This document shows positions 8,676-16,210 of a stretch of 64,000 nt of DNA, one piece after another. The stretch is from CALMEC01 sp963765105 (GTDB lineage: Bacteria; Actinomycetota; Thermoleophilia; Miltoncostaeales; Miltoncostaeaceae). The notes under the pieces are model-generated. The model searched no databases. It saw nothing but the letters and a program-made list of their open reading frames with translations, and was not told the origin of the DNA. The translations under genes were made by a program, and so were the position numbers. Location of the stretch: positions 930,001 to 994,000 of the forward strand of contig CAVXUW010000004.1 of the NCBI GenBank assembly GCA_963765105.1. The letters run 5' to 3'. How positions within the stretch are numbered: the stretch's first letter is position 1; every line of letters starts with the position of its first letter.

Positions 8676-9061
8676 CCCGCTCGTTCGATCAACTCGATGC
8701 GGTATCCGTCGGGGTCACGCACGAAACACAGACGCGAGCCGCCTTCGCGCACCTGGTACGGCGGCTTCTCGGGCTCGACGCCCTTCTCGGCCAGAGCGGC
8801 AAGAGTCGCGTCGAGGTCGGCGACGCCAAGGGCGATGTGCCCGTAGCCCGTGCCGATTTCGTAGCCCTCATCGCGGCCATGGTTGAAGGTGAGCTCCAAC
8901 CGCGACTCGTCATCTCCGGCGTAGGAGAGGAACGCGTTGATGGCCTCGTCACGGATCGGCATGGTGCGACGAAGTTCCATCCCGAGGCACTCGGTGTAGA
9001 AGGCAATCGACCGGTCGAGATCAAAGACCCGGTAGCACGTGTGAAGGAACTGTCCGTCCAT
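8672..9061 (-). CDS. gloA: Lactoylglutathione lyase (glyoxalase I) family protein
   Basis: A 129-residue VOC-fold enzyme. 'MDGQFLHTCYRVFDLDRSI', 'FYTECLGMELRR', 'ELTFNHGRDEGYEIGTGYGH' and 'FVRDPDGYRIELIER' follow bacterial GloA closely, with the metal-ligand His and Glu positions present. It isomerises the hemithioacetal of methylglyoxal with a thiol; in actinobacteria the thiol may be mycothiol rather than glutathione. TACCCT lies seven bases upstream of ATG 9061, which suggests a leaderless or nearly leaderless mRNA. Confidence 0.93.
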   Translation of the reverse strand: MDGQFLHTCYRVFDLDRSIAFYTECLGMELRRTMPIRDEAINAFLSYAGDDESRLELTFNHGRDEGYEIGTGYGHIALGVADLDATLAALAEKGVEPEKPPYQVREGGSRLCFVRDPDGYRIELIERAG

Positions 9062-9118
9062 GGCCCAGAGGGTATCCCATGCCCGGCCGACCGCCCGAGG
9101 TAAACACGGCGAACGAGA

Positions 9119-9660
9119 ACCCCAACTGCCGTGGTGAGCGCGGCGTTGAGAAATCCAGCCGCGATCAGCGTTTGACCGAAGCCGAAGGCGAAGGGAATAG
9201 GCCGACTACGTGCCGTGGTGAGCGCGGCGTTTGAGAAATCCAGCCGCGATCAGCGTTTGACCGAAGCCGAAGGCGAAGGGATTAGGCCGACTAAGTGCCG
9301 TGGTGAGCGCGGCGTTTGAGAAATCCAGCCGCGATCAGCGTTTGACCGAAGCCGAAGGCGAAGGGAATAGGCCAACTAAGTGCCGTGGTGAGCGCGGCGT
9401 TGAGAAATCCAGCCGCGATCAGCGTTTGACCGAAGCCGAAGGCGAAGGGAATAGGCCGACTAAGTGCCCTGGTGAGCGCGGCGTTGAGAAATCCAGCCGC
9501 GATCAGCGTTTGACCGAAGCCGAAGGCGAAGGGAATAGGCCGACTAAGTGCCGTGGTGAGCGCGGCGTTTGAGAAATCCAGCCGCGATCAGCGTTTGACC
9601 GAAGCCGAAGGCGAAGGGAATAGGCCGACTAAGTGCCGTGGTGAGCGCGGCGTTTAAGAA
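9119..9660. repeat. Tandem repeat array, six full 84/85-bp units plus a partial seventh
   Basis: Units begin (at GTGGTGAGCG or a one-base variant) at 9131, 9215, 9300, 9385, 9469, 9553 and 9638, giving spacings of 84, 85, 85, 84, 84 and 85. The length difference is one T in GCGTTGAG versus GCGTTTGAG. Otherwise copies differ by only a few substitutions (for example at 9469). Each unit carries CGCGGC and GCCGCG separated by 14 bases, a possible hairpin. In the 84-bp phase the minus strand would encode a 28-residue hydrophobic repeat containing 'PIPFAFGFGQTLIAAGF', but the 85-bp units break the frame. The array fills the space between divergent gloA and cspA. No spacer structure as in CRISPR is present. 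Confidence 0.95.
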
Positions 9661-9825
9661 GCCCATGTGACGAATTGCACAAGAGGTTGTGTTGAATCGC
9701 CCAGTCTGAGCTATTCTTCTCGTCGCACCCGATTGTGGGTTGTGAGATGCGCGGGAAAGAATGTTGGCGTCGGCCTTTGGACGGCGGCGGCTAACCGACT
9801 CGCCGACTAGTTGAGGATGGTAGAT

Positions 9826-10032
9826 ATGCCAGAAGGTGTTGTTAAATGGTTCTCCGCAGAGAAGGGGTACGGATTCATTACCCCTGACGACGGGGGCAAG
9901 GATCTGTTCTTGCACTTCCGGGAGATCCAAGGCGAGGGTTACCGCACGGCCAACGAGGGTCAGCGGGTGCGCTTTGAAACGGCTCAGGGCCAGAAGGGTC
10001 CGCAGGCCACGGCCGTCGAGCTTTTGGGCTAG
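9826..10032 (+). CDS. cspA: Cold-shock protein, CspA family
   Basis: A 68-residue OB-fold nucleic-acid-binding protein. RNP1-like 'KGYGFITPDDG' and RNP2-like 'DLFLHFREI' are present. Cold-shock proteins melt RNA structure and bind single-stranded nucleic acid. ATG 9826 is preceded by GAGGATGG with six-base spacing, which excludes the upstream in-frame ATG 9817. About 160 bases separate it from the repeat array, so a long 5' untranslated leader, usual for cold-shock genes, is possible. A strong hairpin follows the stop. Confidence 0.96.
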   Translation: MPEGVVKWFSAEKGYGFITPDDGGKDLFLHFREIQGEGYRTANEGQRVRFETAQGQKGPQATAVELLG

Positions 10033-10053
10033 ACGATGTGACCTGGTGACGTC

Positions 10054-10074
10054 GGGCCGGCTTCGTGCCGGCCC
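10054..10074 (+). terminator. Hairpin after cspA
   Basis: GGGCCGGC and GCCGGCCC form a perfect eight-pair stem around the loop TTCGT, 21 bases after the cspA stop. There is no U-tract, as is common in GC-rich actinobacteria. Confidence 0.7.
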
Positions 10075-10143
10075 GCGTTGCCGTAATTGGCAGGGACGCC
10101 GCCCGAACATTCCTCGGACACACCAACGACGACGGCACGTCGA

Positions 10144-10149
10144 TAGCAT
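10144..10149 (+). promoter_or_regulatory. Leaderless-type -10 element TAGCAT
   Basis: TAGCAT ends six bases before the GTG start at 10156. No Shine-Dalgarno is visible for this gene. Confidence 0.5.
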
Positions 10150-10155
10150 CACGGG

Positions 10156-11742
10156 GTGTCCATCCCTGATGAGCTGACCGACGACGAACGCCGGCGCCTT
10201 GCGCACTACGTGACCGATGTTGATGGCCCGGTCTTTGCGCTCACCAACCTGCCGGAAGTCGTCAAAGGCGCCCTTTTTGCGCGGTACAGTCGCAGCGCCA
10301 AGTCGCTGCGACGTCTCCTCCTTGACGAGTTCCTCCCGCCGGAGGAGGTTGCCCTGGGTGAGCGGGCCGACACAGGATCGGCGAAGGCCGAAGCCCTCTA
10401 CGACCGTGTGTTGACCGAGTACGGGGACGATTCGGTGGCTCAACTCGGCGGAGCACACATCGCGGTCGAAGGCGCGTCGAACCTGCTGACCAAGATCTTG
10501 GAGTGGGGACGACTCGCGAGCTACCTGGAGCAGTCGACCCGCTACATCCGCCTGGACGACAAGCCGGGCGGCCGCCATCGCTACCACCGCCCATCGGGGC
10601 TCAGCGGGGCCTTACGAACACGGTACGAGAAAACGATGGATCGCGCGTTCGCGACCTACTCCGCGTTGATTCCACGACTGGTGGAGTACATCGCGACCCA
10701 GGTTCCGACATCGTCCGACGAACCGGATCCGGCCCGTGACCGCGCCGTTCGCGCCCGCGCCCTCGACGCGCTGCGGGGATTGCTCCCGGCGGCGACCGAA
10801 GCGAACGTCGGGATCTTCGCCTCTGGGCAAGCGTTCGAGTCGCTGCTCATTCGCCTGCAAGCGCATCCCCTTCCCGAGGCCCGCGACTGCGGAGTGGCCA
10901 TGCTGCGCGAGCTGCGGAAGGTCATCCCCGCGTTTCTTACGCGCGTCGACCGCCCCGACCGTGGTGTACGCCACGCGAAGTACCTGGCCGACAACGAGGC
11001 AGCCACCGCTGAACTCGCCCAGATGCTGCTCGGCCCACCCTCCGACCGACCCGATGGCCCCACGGTTCGTCTCATCGAGTGGGACCGCGACGGCGAAGCC
11101 CGCGTGGTCACTCATGCGCTGTGGCCCACCAGTGGACGGTCACTGGCCGAGGTGGCCGGCGCCGTCGATGCCATGACGCCGGAGGACCGTCTCGATGTGC
11201 TGCTCGCCTACGCGGGTGTGCGTGACGACCGTCGCCACATCCCGGGGCGCGCGTTCGAAGCCACGAGCTACGTGATGGAGGTGGTGTGCGACTACGGCGC
11301 GTACCGCGACCTGCAACGCCACCGCATGCTGACCTTGCAGGCCCAGCCGCTCACCCCCACCCTGGGCTACGACATCCCCGGAGACGTCGTCGATGCCGGT
11401 TGTGGGGATGAATACACCGCCGTCCAGGACGCGTGCGCCGAGCTGTGGCGAGAGATCGTGGAGACGCACCCCACCGAGGCACCGTATGTCGTGACCTTGG
11501 CCCACCGCATCCGCTTCACCATGACCCTGAACGCTCGGGAGGCCATGCACCTGATCGAGCTGCGCAGCCAACCCCAGGGGCACGAGACCTATCGCATCGT
11601 CGCTCAACAGATGTACTACCTCATCCGTGAAACCGCTGGGCACGAGGTCATCGCCGACCTGATGCGCTTCATGAACCGCACCACCCCCGCGGCAGGACGC
11701 CTCGCAGCTGAGCGCCGCCTCGAGGAACGCCGAAGCCGCTAG
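10156..11742 (+). CDS. thyX: Tandem-domain ThyX-like flavin-dependent thymidylate synthase homologue
   Basis: A 528-residue protein, about twice the usual ThyX length. Two ThyX-type halves are visible. The N-terminal half contains 'VEGASNLLTKILEWGRLASY' followed by 'LEQSTRYI' (residues 104-131), where the family normally reads RHR-x-x-S-x-x-x-Q-S-x-R; its RHR is replaced by EWGR. The C-terminal half keeps 'DLQRHRMLT' (RHR 388-390) but lacks the following SxxxxSxR. A complete motif would exist only by combining both halves. ThyX converts dUMP to dTMP with methylenetetrahydrofolate and FAD. Whether this protein is active or a regulatory relative is not decided. No other thymidylate synthase is in the window. 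Confidence 0.8.
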   Translation: MSIPDELTDDERRRLAHYVTDVDGPVFALTNLPEVVKGALFARYSRSAKSLRRLLLDEFLPPEEVALGERADTGSAKAEALYDRVLTEYGDDSVAQLGGAHIAVEGASNLLTKILEWGRLASYLEQSTRYIRLDDKPGGRHRYHRPSGLSGALRTRYEKTMDRAFATYSALIPRLVEYIATQVPTSSDEPDPARDRAVRARALDALRGLLPAATEANVGIFASGQAFESLLIRLQAHPLPEARDCGVAMLRELRKVIPAFLTRVDRPDRGVRHAKYLADNEAATAELAQMLLGPPSDRPDGPTVRLIEWDRDGEARVVTHALWPTSGRSLAEVAGAVDAMTPEDRLDVLLAYAGVRDDRRHIPGRAFEATSYVMEVVCDYGAYRDLQRHRMLTLQAQPLTPTLGYDIPGDVVDAGCGDEYTAVQDACAELWREIVETHPTEAPYVVTLAHRIRFTMTLNAREAMHLIELRSQPQGHETYRIVAQQMYYLIRETAGHEVIADLMRFMNRTTPAAGRLAAERRLEERRSR

Positions 11743-11807
11743 GGTTTGTGAGGTGATCGTCGCTTCGACATCACGACGTCCCGCAATCAGGTTGGAGAAC
11801 GCACGGC

Positions 11808-12626
11808 GTGAGCGACCACGACGATCCCCGCCTCGGCGGAATGGCACTCGCAAACGGCCTCCTCGTGCACGGCCCCACTCACTGGGCCGCGGCGGTCCGC
11901 GCCCGTGATGGGCAGATCACCGTCGGCTCCGGGCGTAAGCCCCGGTTCGCCCGAGGGCCCTTTGCACAGATTCCCGTCGTGCGCGGCGTTATGCGCATGG
12001 CTGAGGCAATCGCCGTTGTCCCCGCCGCCCGCCGCGGCACACCGGGGGCCCGGCTGGCGATGGAGGACATCTCCGTCGGCATCTCTATGGTCGGCGCGGC
12101 CCTGGCCGCCGCCGCGGCACGACGCGGCCTCAAGTCGGTGGCGATGCAAGAGAGCATCGGCGCCATTGCGGGATTGGCGCCGGCACTGGTGGCGCTGCGC
12201 GCGAGCGAGGCCGCCCTGTGGCACGGAGTGGAGCACAAGAGCATCGCCGCATACGAAGATGGTGGCCCCGGGGAGGTGGCACGCGCCGCCGCCCACGCCA
12301 AAGAACACGAACGCTGCGGCAGCAACCTGGTGTTGCCACTGATGGTGTCCAGCGTGTGTGTGAACACCGCGCTGCGGGTGCTGGTGAGGCGTCCCCCTCT
12401 CGGCCTTCGTCTTGGCGCCACCGCGCTCAGCGTCGGTGCCGCCGTCGAGGTGTTTTCCTTCGCCATTCGCCGGCCCAACCACCCGGTGGCGCGCGTGGTG
12501 CAGCGGGTGGGGCACACGTTGCAGGCGCGTTTTGCCACCAAGGAACCGGGTCCGGACGACCTGGCCGTCGGCCGCGCTGCGATGGACGAAATCTTGCGCC
12601 TCGAGGGCGTAACGACCGCGGTGTGA
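11808..12626 (+). CDS. DUF1385 (YqhQ-like) membrane protein
   Basis: A 272-residue protein of the DUF1385 family. Hallmarks are 'LGGMALANGLLVHGP' at the N-terminus, 'LWHGVEHKSIAAYEDG' and 'HAKEHERCGSNLVLPL'. The conserved His, Glu and Cys residues suggest metal binding, and two or more hydrophobic segments indicate membrane association; biochemical function is unknown. GTG 11808 has GGAGA nine bases upstream. Its stop overlaps the next gene start (GTGTGA), implying coupling. Confidence 0.85.
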   Translation: MSDHDDPRLGGMALANGLLVHGPTHWAAAVRARDGQITVGSGRKPRFARGPFAQIPVVRGVMRMAEAIAVVPAARRGTPGARLAMEDISVGISMVGAALAAAAARRGLKSVAMQESIGAIAGLAPALVALRASEAALWHGVEHKSIAAYEDGGPGEVARAAAHAKEHERCGSNLVLPLMVSSVCVNTALRVLVRRPPLGLRLGATALSVGAAVEVFSFAIRRPNHPVARVVQRVGHTLQARFATKEPGPDDLAVGRAAMDEILRLEGVTTAV

Positions 12627-13084
12627 GCGTTTCGGTGACGGTGCTAGTCGCCGCTGACCGGGATGCGGTCTGGCGGCGATGGAGCGAGATCGCCCGTTGG
12701 CCGGAGTGGAACCCCACATGCTCCGACGGCCAGATCGACGGGGCCCTCGCACCGGGAGCGCGCCTTCGTCTCCAGCTCATCCATCCGGGCGGTCGCACTT
12801 TTCTCACGGCGCCGACCGTCACGACGATTGAGCCGGATTCGCTCTTCGCCTGGGAGACGCGGGCGCTGGGCGTGCGCGCACCAACAATCGTCTATTTCAC
12901 TGACGCGGACGACGGCACAAACGTCGCGCTCACGTCGGAAAGCCGCGGGATTCTCGGCTTCGCCTACCGACTGACGTTCCCCGAGACCGCACAGGGCCTT
13001 CTCTGGAGCGGAGCGCTCACCGGCCTCGCCCAGTCCTTTCGCACAGACGATTCGGCCGAGGATGAAACAGCCGGTACGCTGTAG
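12623..13084 (+). CDS. SRPBCC (START-like) ligand-binding protein
   Basis: A 153-residue single-domain protein of the polyketide cyclase/START superfamily. 'VAADRDAVWRRWSEIARWPE' and 'EWNPTCSDGQIDG' are the usual N-terminal helix and strand, and 'SFAWETRALG'-like central strands and the C-terminal long helix follow. These proteins form a hydrophobic cavity for lipids or polyketides; the ligand is unknown. GTG 12623 overlaps the DUF1385 stop. Confidence 0.75.
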   Translation: MSVSVTVLVAADRDAVWRRWSEIARWPEWNPTCSDGQIDGALAPGARLRLQLIHPGGRTFLTAPTVTTIEPDSLFAWETRALGVRAPTIVYFTDADDGTNVALTSESRGILGFAYRLTFPETAQGLLWSGALTGLAQSFRTDDSAEDETAGTL

Positions 13085-13128
13085 CGACGTAAGAATCGGA
13101 CGCTTGCGCACGTGGTCGTTGTAGCGAC
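13080..13128. repeat. Nine-base direct repeat upstream of the sigma factor gene
   Basis: TGTAGCGAC occurs at 13080-13088 and again at 13120-13128, exactly 40 bases apart, in the 70-bp gap before the sigma factor start. The position would suit a regulator or autoregulatory promoter, but no characterised site is matched. Confidence 0.4.
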
Positions 13129-13154
13129 CTCAGCCAGAAGACGAAACGAATCCG

Positions 13155-14468
13155 TTGAGCACCGACTCCTTCCAGCGCGCACCGACCCTCCACGAAGCGT
13201 CTCTGTCGTGGGCGCATCGATCCGACCTCGTCATGTACGCACGACGGGTGCTGGGTGAGCGGGCCGACAGCGCCGAGGATGTCGTGCAAGAGGCGTACCT
13301 CCGCCTGCTGGCACTCGCCGCAAACGATGATGCGCCCCAAAGCGCGCGTCCCTGGCTTTTTCGAGTGGTGCGCAACTTGGCAATCGACGAGCGCCGTAGC
13401 GCCGCACGTCGTGCCACGCCCACCGCGGAGTTCGACGAGCTGGCATCCATCTACTCGGATGACACGGCCGCGATCGCGGAACGAAACCACGAGCTGGCCG
13501 GCACGCTGGCCAGCATTGCCGCCCTGCCGCCGCAGGAGCGCCGGGCGATCGAAATGGATCAGGCTGGCATCGGTGCGCAGCGCATCGCGGCCGAGTTGGA
13601 CACCACGCCCAACGCCGTCCACCAGGCTCTTTTTCGAGCCCGTCGTCGACTGAGAAACGCCCGGGCCGTGGCCTGGGGACTCATTCCAGTGGGGGCAATC
13701 CCCTTTGCGCTGCGCCTGAGCGATCCCGCCCTCGCCGCATCGATGAACCACCTCCCTCCGGGAATGCCCGTGGGACGAGCCCTTCCCATCGCGGGCATTG
13801 TGGCCGCAGCAATGGTGACCGGCACGGCCGTGGTTCCCACGCTCGACACCTCACCACCGAAGCAACCCCTTCCCGCCGCGCTCATACCATCCCTGGCGGC
13901 GCCCGGCGCACCGGTGACGTCGGTATCGTCGTCGTCGGTCACCCCCGTCGGAGGGGAGAGCGCCACGGGCCGTACCATCGCCGGTGACGACGGCAGCGAC
14001 ACCCGAGCCGACGGAAGCGACGCCACCGATGACCGTAACGACTTCCAGAACCCCAGCCGCGGTTCTGGCTCGGACGACGGCGATTCACGTGACGACGAGA
14101 AGGATCGTGGTGACGACGACAGCGACGACCGCTCATCGTCGGGTCGAAAAGAGAGCTCTGACGACCGCGACGACGATGAGGACTCCGGACGCGACGATCG
14201 GTCGGGCTCCGATGACGGGGACTCTGACGACCGCTCAGGCACGTCATCGAATAAGTCATCCGCCACGACGAAGAAGTCCTCGGCCGGAACGAAGAAGGCG
14301 CGGACGACACGTTCCACCAAGAAGTCTCGCCGCGTCACCCCGCCCCCGGTCACGACGAAGGATGACGACGACGATTCCTCCGGATCGGGCAGCGGTGGTA
14401 GCGGCACCTCGTCGGGCTCGGGCGGCGAGAAAGACGACGCCCCTGACGACGAAACCGACCGCGACTAG
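13155..14468 (+). CDS. ECF sigma factor with a membrane segment and acidic extracellular tail
   Basis: A 437-residue protein. Residues about 15-85 are sigma region 2 ('VVQEAYLRLLAL', 'RPWLFRVVRNLAIDERR') and about 115-170 are region 4 ('LPPQERRAIEMD', 'PNAVHQALFRARRRLR'). Then come hydrophobic stretches at 172-187 and 210-228, the second a likely transmembrane helix, and a tail from about 280 to the end made almost only of Asp, Ser, Gly, Arg and Thr/Lys. Ordinary ECF factors stop near residue 180. The tail would lie outside the cell if the helix spans once. No anti-sigma gene is adjacent, so the tail may itself sense. The start is TTG 13155; a weak Shine-Dalgarno makes this uncertain. Confidence 0.8.
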   Translation: MSTDSFQRAPTLHEASLSWAHRSDLVMYARRVLGERADSAEDVVQEAYLRLLALAANDDAPQSARPWLFRVVRNLAIDERRSAARRATPTAEFDELASIYSDDTAAIAERNHELAGTLASIAALPPQERRAIEMDQAGIGAQRIAAELDTTPNAVHQALFRARRRLRNARAVAWGLIPVGAIPFALRLSDPALAASMNHLPPGMPVGRALPIAGIVAAAMVTGTAVVPTLDTSPPKQPLPAALIPSLAAPGAPVTSVSSSSVTPVGGESATGRTIAGDDGSDTRADGSDATDDRNDFQNPSRGSGSDDGDSRDDEKDRGDDDSDDRSSSGRKESSDDRDDDEDSGRDDRSGSDDGDSDDRSGTSSNKSSATTKKSSAGTKKARTTRSTKKSRRVTPPPVTTKDDDDDSSGSGSGGSGTSSGSGGEKDDAPDDETDRD

Positions 14469-14484
14469 CCGGATCAGCCAGAGG

Positions 14485-14490
14485 TAGAGT
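14485..14490 (+). promoter_or_regulatory. Leaderless-type -10 element TAGAGT
   Basis: TAGAGT ends six bases before GTG 14497 and three before ATG 14494. By the spacing seen at other genes in the window it favours GTG 14497 as the start. Confidence 0.5.
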
Positions 14491-14496
14491 GAGATG

Positions 14497-14901
14497 GTGA
14501 AGTTCGCACGCATTCACCATGTCGCGTACGCCGTTCCGGATATCGACGCGGCTCTCCCACTGTACGTCGGTCTGATGGGCATGACCGTTGATGCGCGCGA
14601 AACCATGGTGGATCAAGGGGTCGAGGCGGTTTCGTTGCGGGCGGGCGAGAGCCACATCGAGCTGATCCAGCCCATCGACCCGGACGGGGGCGTGGCGCGG
14701 TTTCTCGAACGCCGCGGGCCGGGCCTTCATCACATCGCGTTCGCCGTCGACGATCTCACCGGCACCCTGCGCGAGCTACATGAGGGCGGCGCCGAACTCA
14801 TCGACACCGTCCCCCGGCGTGGCCTCGGAGGCCACATGATCGCGTTTGTTCACCCGCGCTCAACGGGAGGAGTGCTCACTGAGCTGGTGCAGACTGATTG
14901 A
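14497..14901 (+). CDS. mce: Methylmalonyl-CoA epimerase
   Basis: A 134-residue VOC-fold enzyme that interconverts the R and S forms of methylmalonyl-CoA in propionate metabolism. 'FARIHHVAYAVPDIDAA', 'HIELIQPIDPDGGVARF', 'GLHHIAFAVDDL' and 'FVHPRSTGGVLTELVQ' match the family well, including the metal-binding histidines and glutamate. GTG 14497 is preferred over ATG 14494 because of the upstream -10 spacing. The mutase partner is not in the window. Confidence 0.93.
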   Translation: MKFARIHHVAYAVPDIDAALPLYVGLMGMTVDARETMVDQGVEAVSLRAGESHIELIQPIDPDGGVARFLERRGPGLHHIAFAVDDLTGTLRELHEGGAELIDTVPRRGLGGHMIAFVHPRSTGGVLTELVQTD

Positions 14902-14973
14902 CGGGCGCGAACGGAGCGCATCAACCATGATTGCCGCGACCACTGATCACCCTCTCGTGAAGCGACGACCACA

Positions 14974-15189
14974 ATGGCTCAACGACTTGAACTCGGTTTT
15001 GATGGCGGAACCCTCCTGCGGCTGACGGTCGACGATGACGTCGCGAAAGACCTTGTCAGCTCACTCCCCGGTGATGACTGGCGAGCGATCACTGCCGAGG
15101 AAGGCGACCATTGGATCAACATGGACGAGGTGCTCTACATCCGCCTCGTGCCAGGCGAACCCGGCCGCGTCGGTTTCGGCGGCGAGTAG
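14974..15189 (+). CDS. Small hypothetical protein
   Basis: A 71-residue acidic soluble protein starting 'MAQRLELGFDGGTLLRLTVD' and containing 'WINMDEVLYIRLVPGEPG'. The pattern of alternating hydrophobic residues suggests a small beta-rich domain. No family recognised. It is convergent with, and directly abuts, the minus-strand flavin-oxidase-like gene. ATG 14974 has no clear Shine-Dalgarno. Confidence 0.6.
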   Translation: MAQRLELGFDGGTLLRLTVDDDVAKDLVSSLPGDDWRAITAEEGDHWINMDEVLYIRLVPGEPGRVGFGGE

Positions 15190-15666
15190 CTAGCGCAGCT
15201 CCGAGCGGCGCTCGCCCTGTCCGGGGGTCCAACGACGCACCACCAGATGGTCTTCGGGCTTCCCGAGTCGCAGCACGATCACCTCGGTGATATCTGCACG
15301 GAAGAGGTGGAATGGGCCGGGCGGGCCTCCACCACGGGCATCGAGCAGACGCTGCTTCGAGGCCTCGTCGTCCACCTCATCGACGGTTCCCGCGACCTTG
15401 GAGTCACCCAACCACGCCCCGGGGTCGACCGACGCGCTGTGGAGCGCAAAGCGCCCGTCGCGTTGAAGATCTCGCGCCTTCGGCGACTGCCACATCGACC
15501 CAAACCACAGGTCGCCATCCAGGAACGACGCCTCGATGGCACTTACCCGCGGAGAGCCATCGGGCCGCAGCGTTGCGATCGACTTGTGAACACCCGCATC
15601 CATGAAGCCCCGCACATCTGCCGCAAGCTCCGGAATCTCGGCTTCAACCTCCACCCAACGTGCCAC
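15190..15666 (-). CDS. Pyridoxamine 5'-phosphate oxidase-like split-barrel protein
   Basis: A 158-residue FMN- or F420-binding split-barrel protein. 'IATLRPDGSPRVSAIEASF' and 'LWFGSMWQSPKARDLQRDGR' are the typical N-terminal strands of the PNPOx-like superfamily; 'RADITEVIVLRLG' forms the C-terminal part. Actinobacterial members often use F420, but the cofactor cannot be told from this sequence. GTG start at 15666; the yqeY stop lies three bases upstream, indicating an operon. Confidence 0.85.
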   Translation of the reverse strand: MARWVEVEAEIPELAADVRGFMDAGVHKSIATLRPDGSPRVSAIEASFLDGDLWFGSMWQSPKARDLQRDGRFALHSASVDPGAWLGDSKVAGTVDEVDDEASKQRLLDARGGGPPGPFHLFRADITEVIVLRLGKPEDHLVVRRWTPGQGERRSELR

Positions 15667-15668
15667 CC

Positions 15669-16139
15669 TTAGGTCTCCGATCCTTCGGCGATGACCTTAC
15701 GGACGATGGCGCTGACCTCCTTACCATCGGCCGCGCTGCCCAACCGGATCATCGCTTCTTTCATTACTGCACCCATGTCTTTTGGTGAGCTCGCACCCAG
15801 CTCATCAACGACCACTCGCACGACCGGCTCGATCGTTGACGCATCAAGCGCATTGGGAAGATACTCCTCGAGGATTGCGAGTTCCGTCCGCTCTTGGTCG
15901 GCGCGCTCGGGGCGACCGCCGGCCGTGAACTGATCGATCGACTCGCGATGCTGTTTGACGATGCCTTTGAGTACCCGCTCCACTGCTGCATCGTCGAGTG
16001 GTTCCCGCATTGCGATCTCCGCGTTCTTCACGGCCGCGCGCGCGCGGCGGATGACTCCGAGGCGCACTTTCTCGCCGGCGCGCAGAGCCGCAATCATGTC
16101 CTGCTCAAGGCGGGCCGAGAGAGTTGTCTCGTCGGTCAT
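15669..16139 (-). CDS. yqeY: GatB/YqeY domain protein
   Basis: A 156-residue protein of the YqeY family, which resembles the tRNA-binding tail of the amidotransferase subunit GatB but occurs alone; function uncertain. 'MIAALRAGEKVRLGVIR', 'QHRESIDQFTAGGRPE', 'ELAILEEYLPNAL' and 'SPKDMGAVMKEAMIRLG' fit well. ATG 16139 has AAGGGTG about nine bases upstream; GTG 16151 is a less likely start. Divergent from ychF. Confidence 0.92.
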   Translation of the reverse strand: MTDETTLSARLEQDMIAALRAGEKVRLGVIRRARAAVKNAEIAMREPLDDAAVERVLKGIVKQHRESIDQFTAGGRPERADQERTELAILEEYLPNALDASTIEPVVRVVVDELGASSPKDMGAVMKEAMIRLGSAADGKEVSAIVRKVIAEGSET

Positions 16140-16210
16140 CCGTTGTTTCACCCTTCATCGCTGAACATGCGGGAGAGCAGCGGCACGGGGTTGCTAGCCT
16201 GCCGCGGCCC

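Noticed and set aside
9119..9660. CRISPR array
   Set aside because: Units follow each other without distinct spacers and are 84/85 bp long; no cas gene is in the window.
9544..10587. 347-codon minus-strand frame covering repeats, cspA and the thyX start
   Set aside because: It crosses three real features in antisense and its composition is that of a shadow frame.
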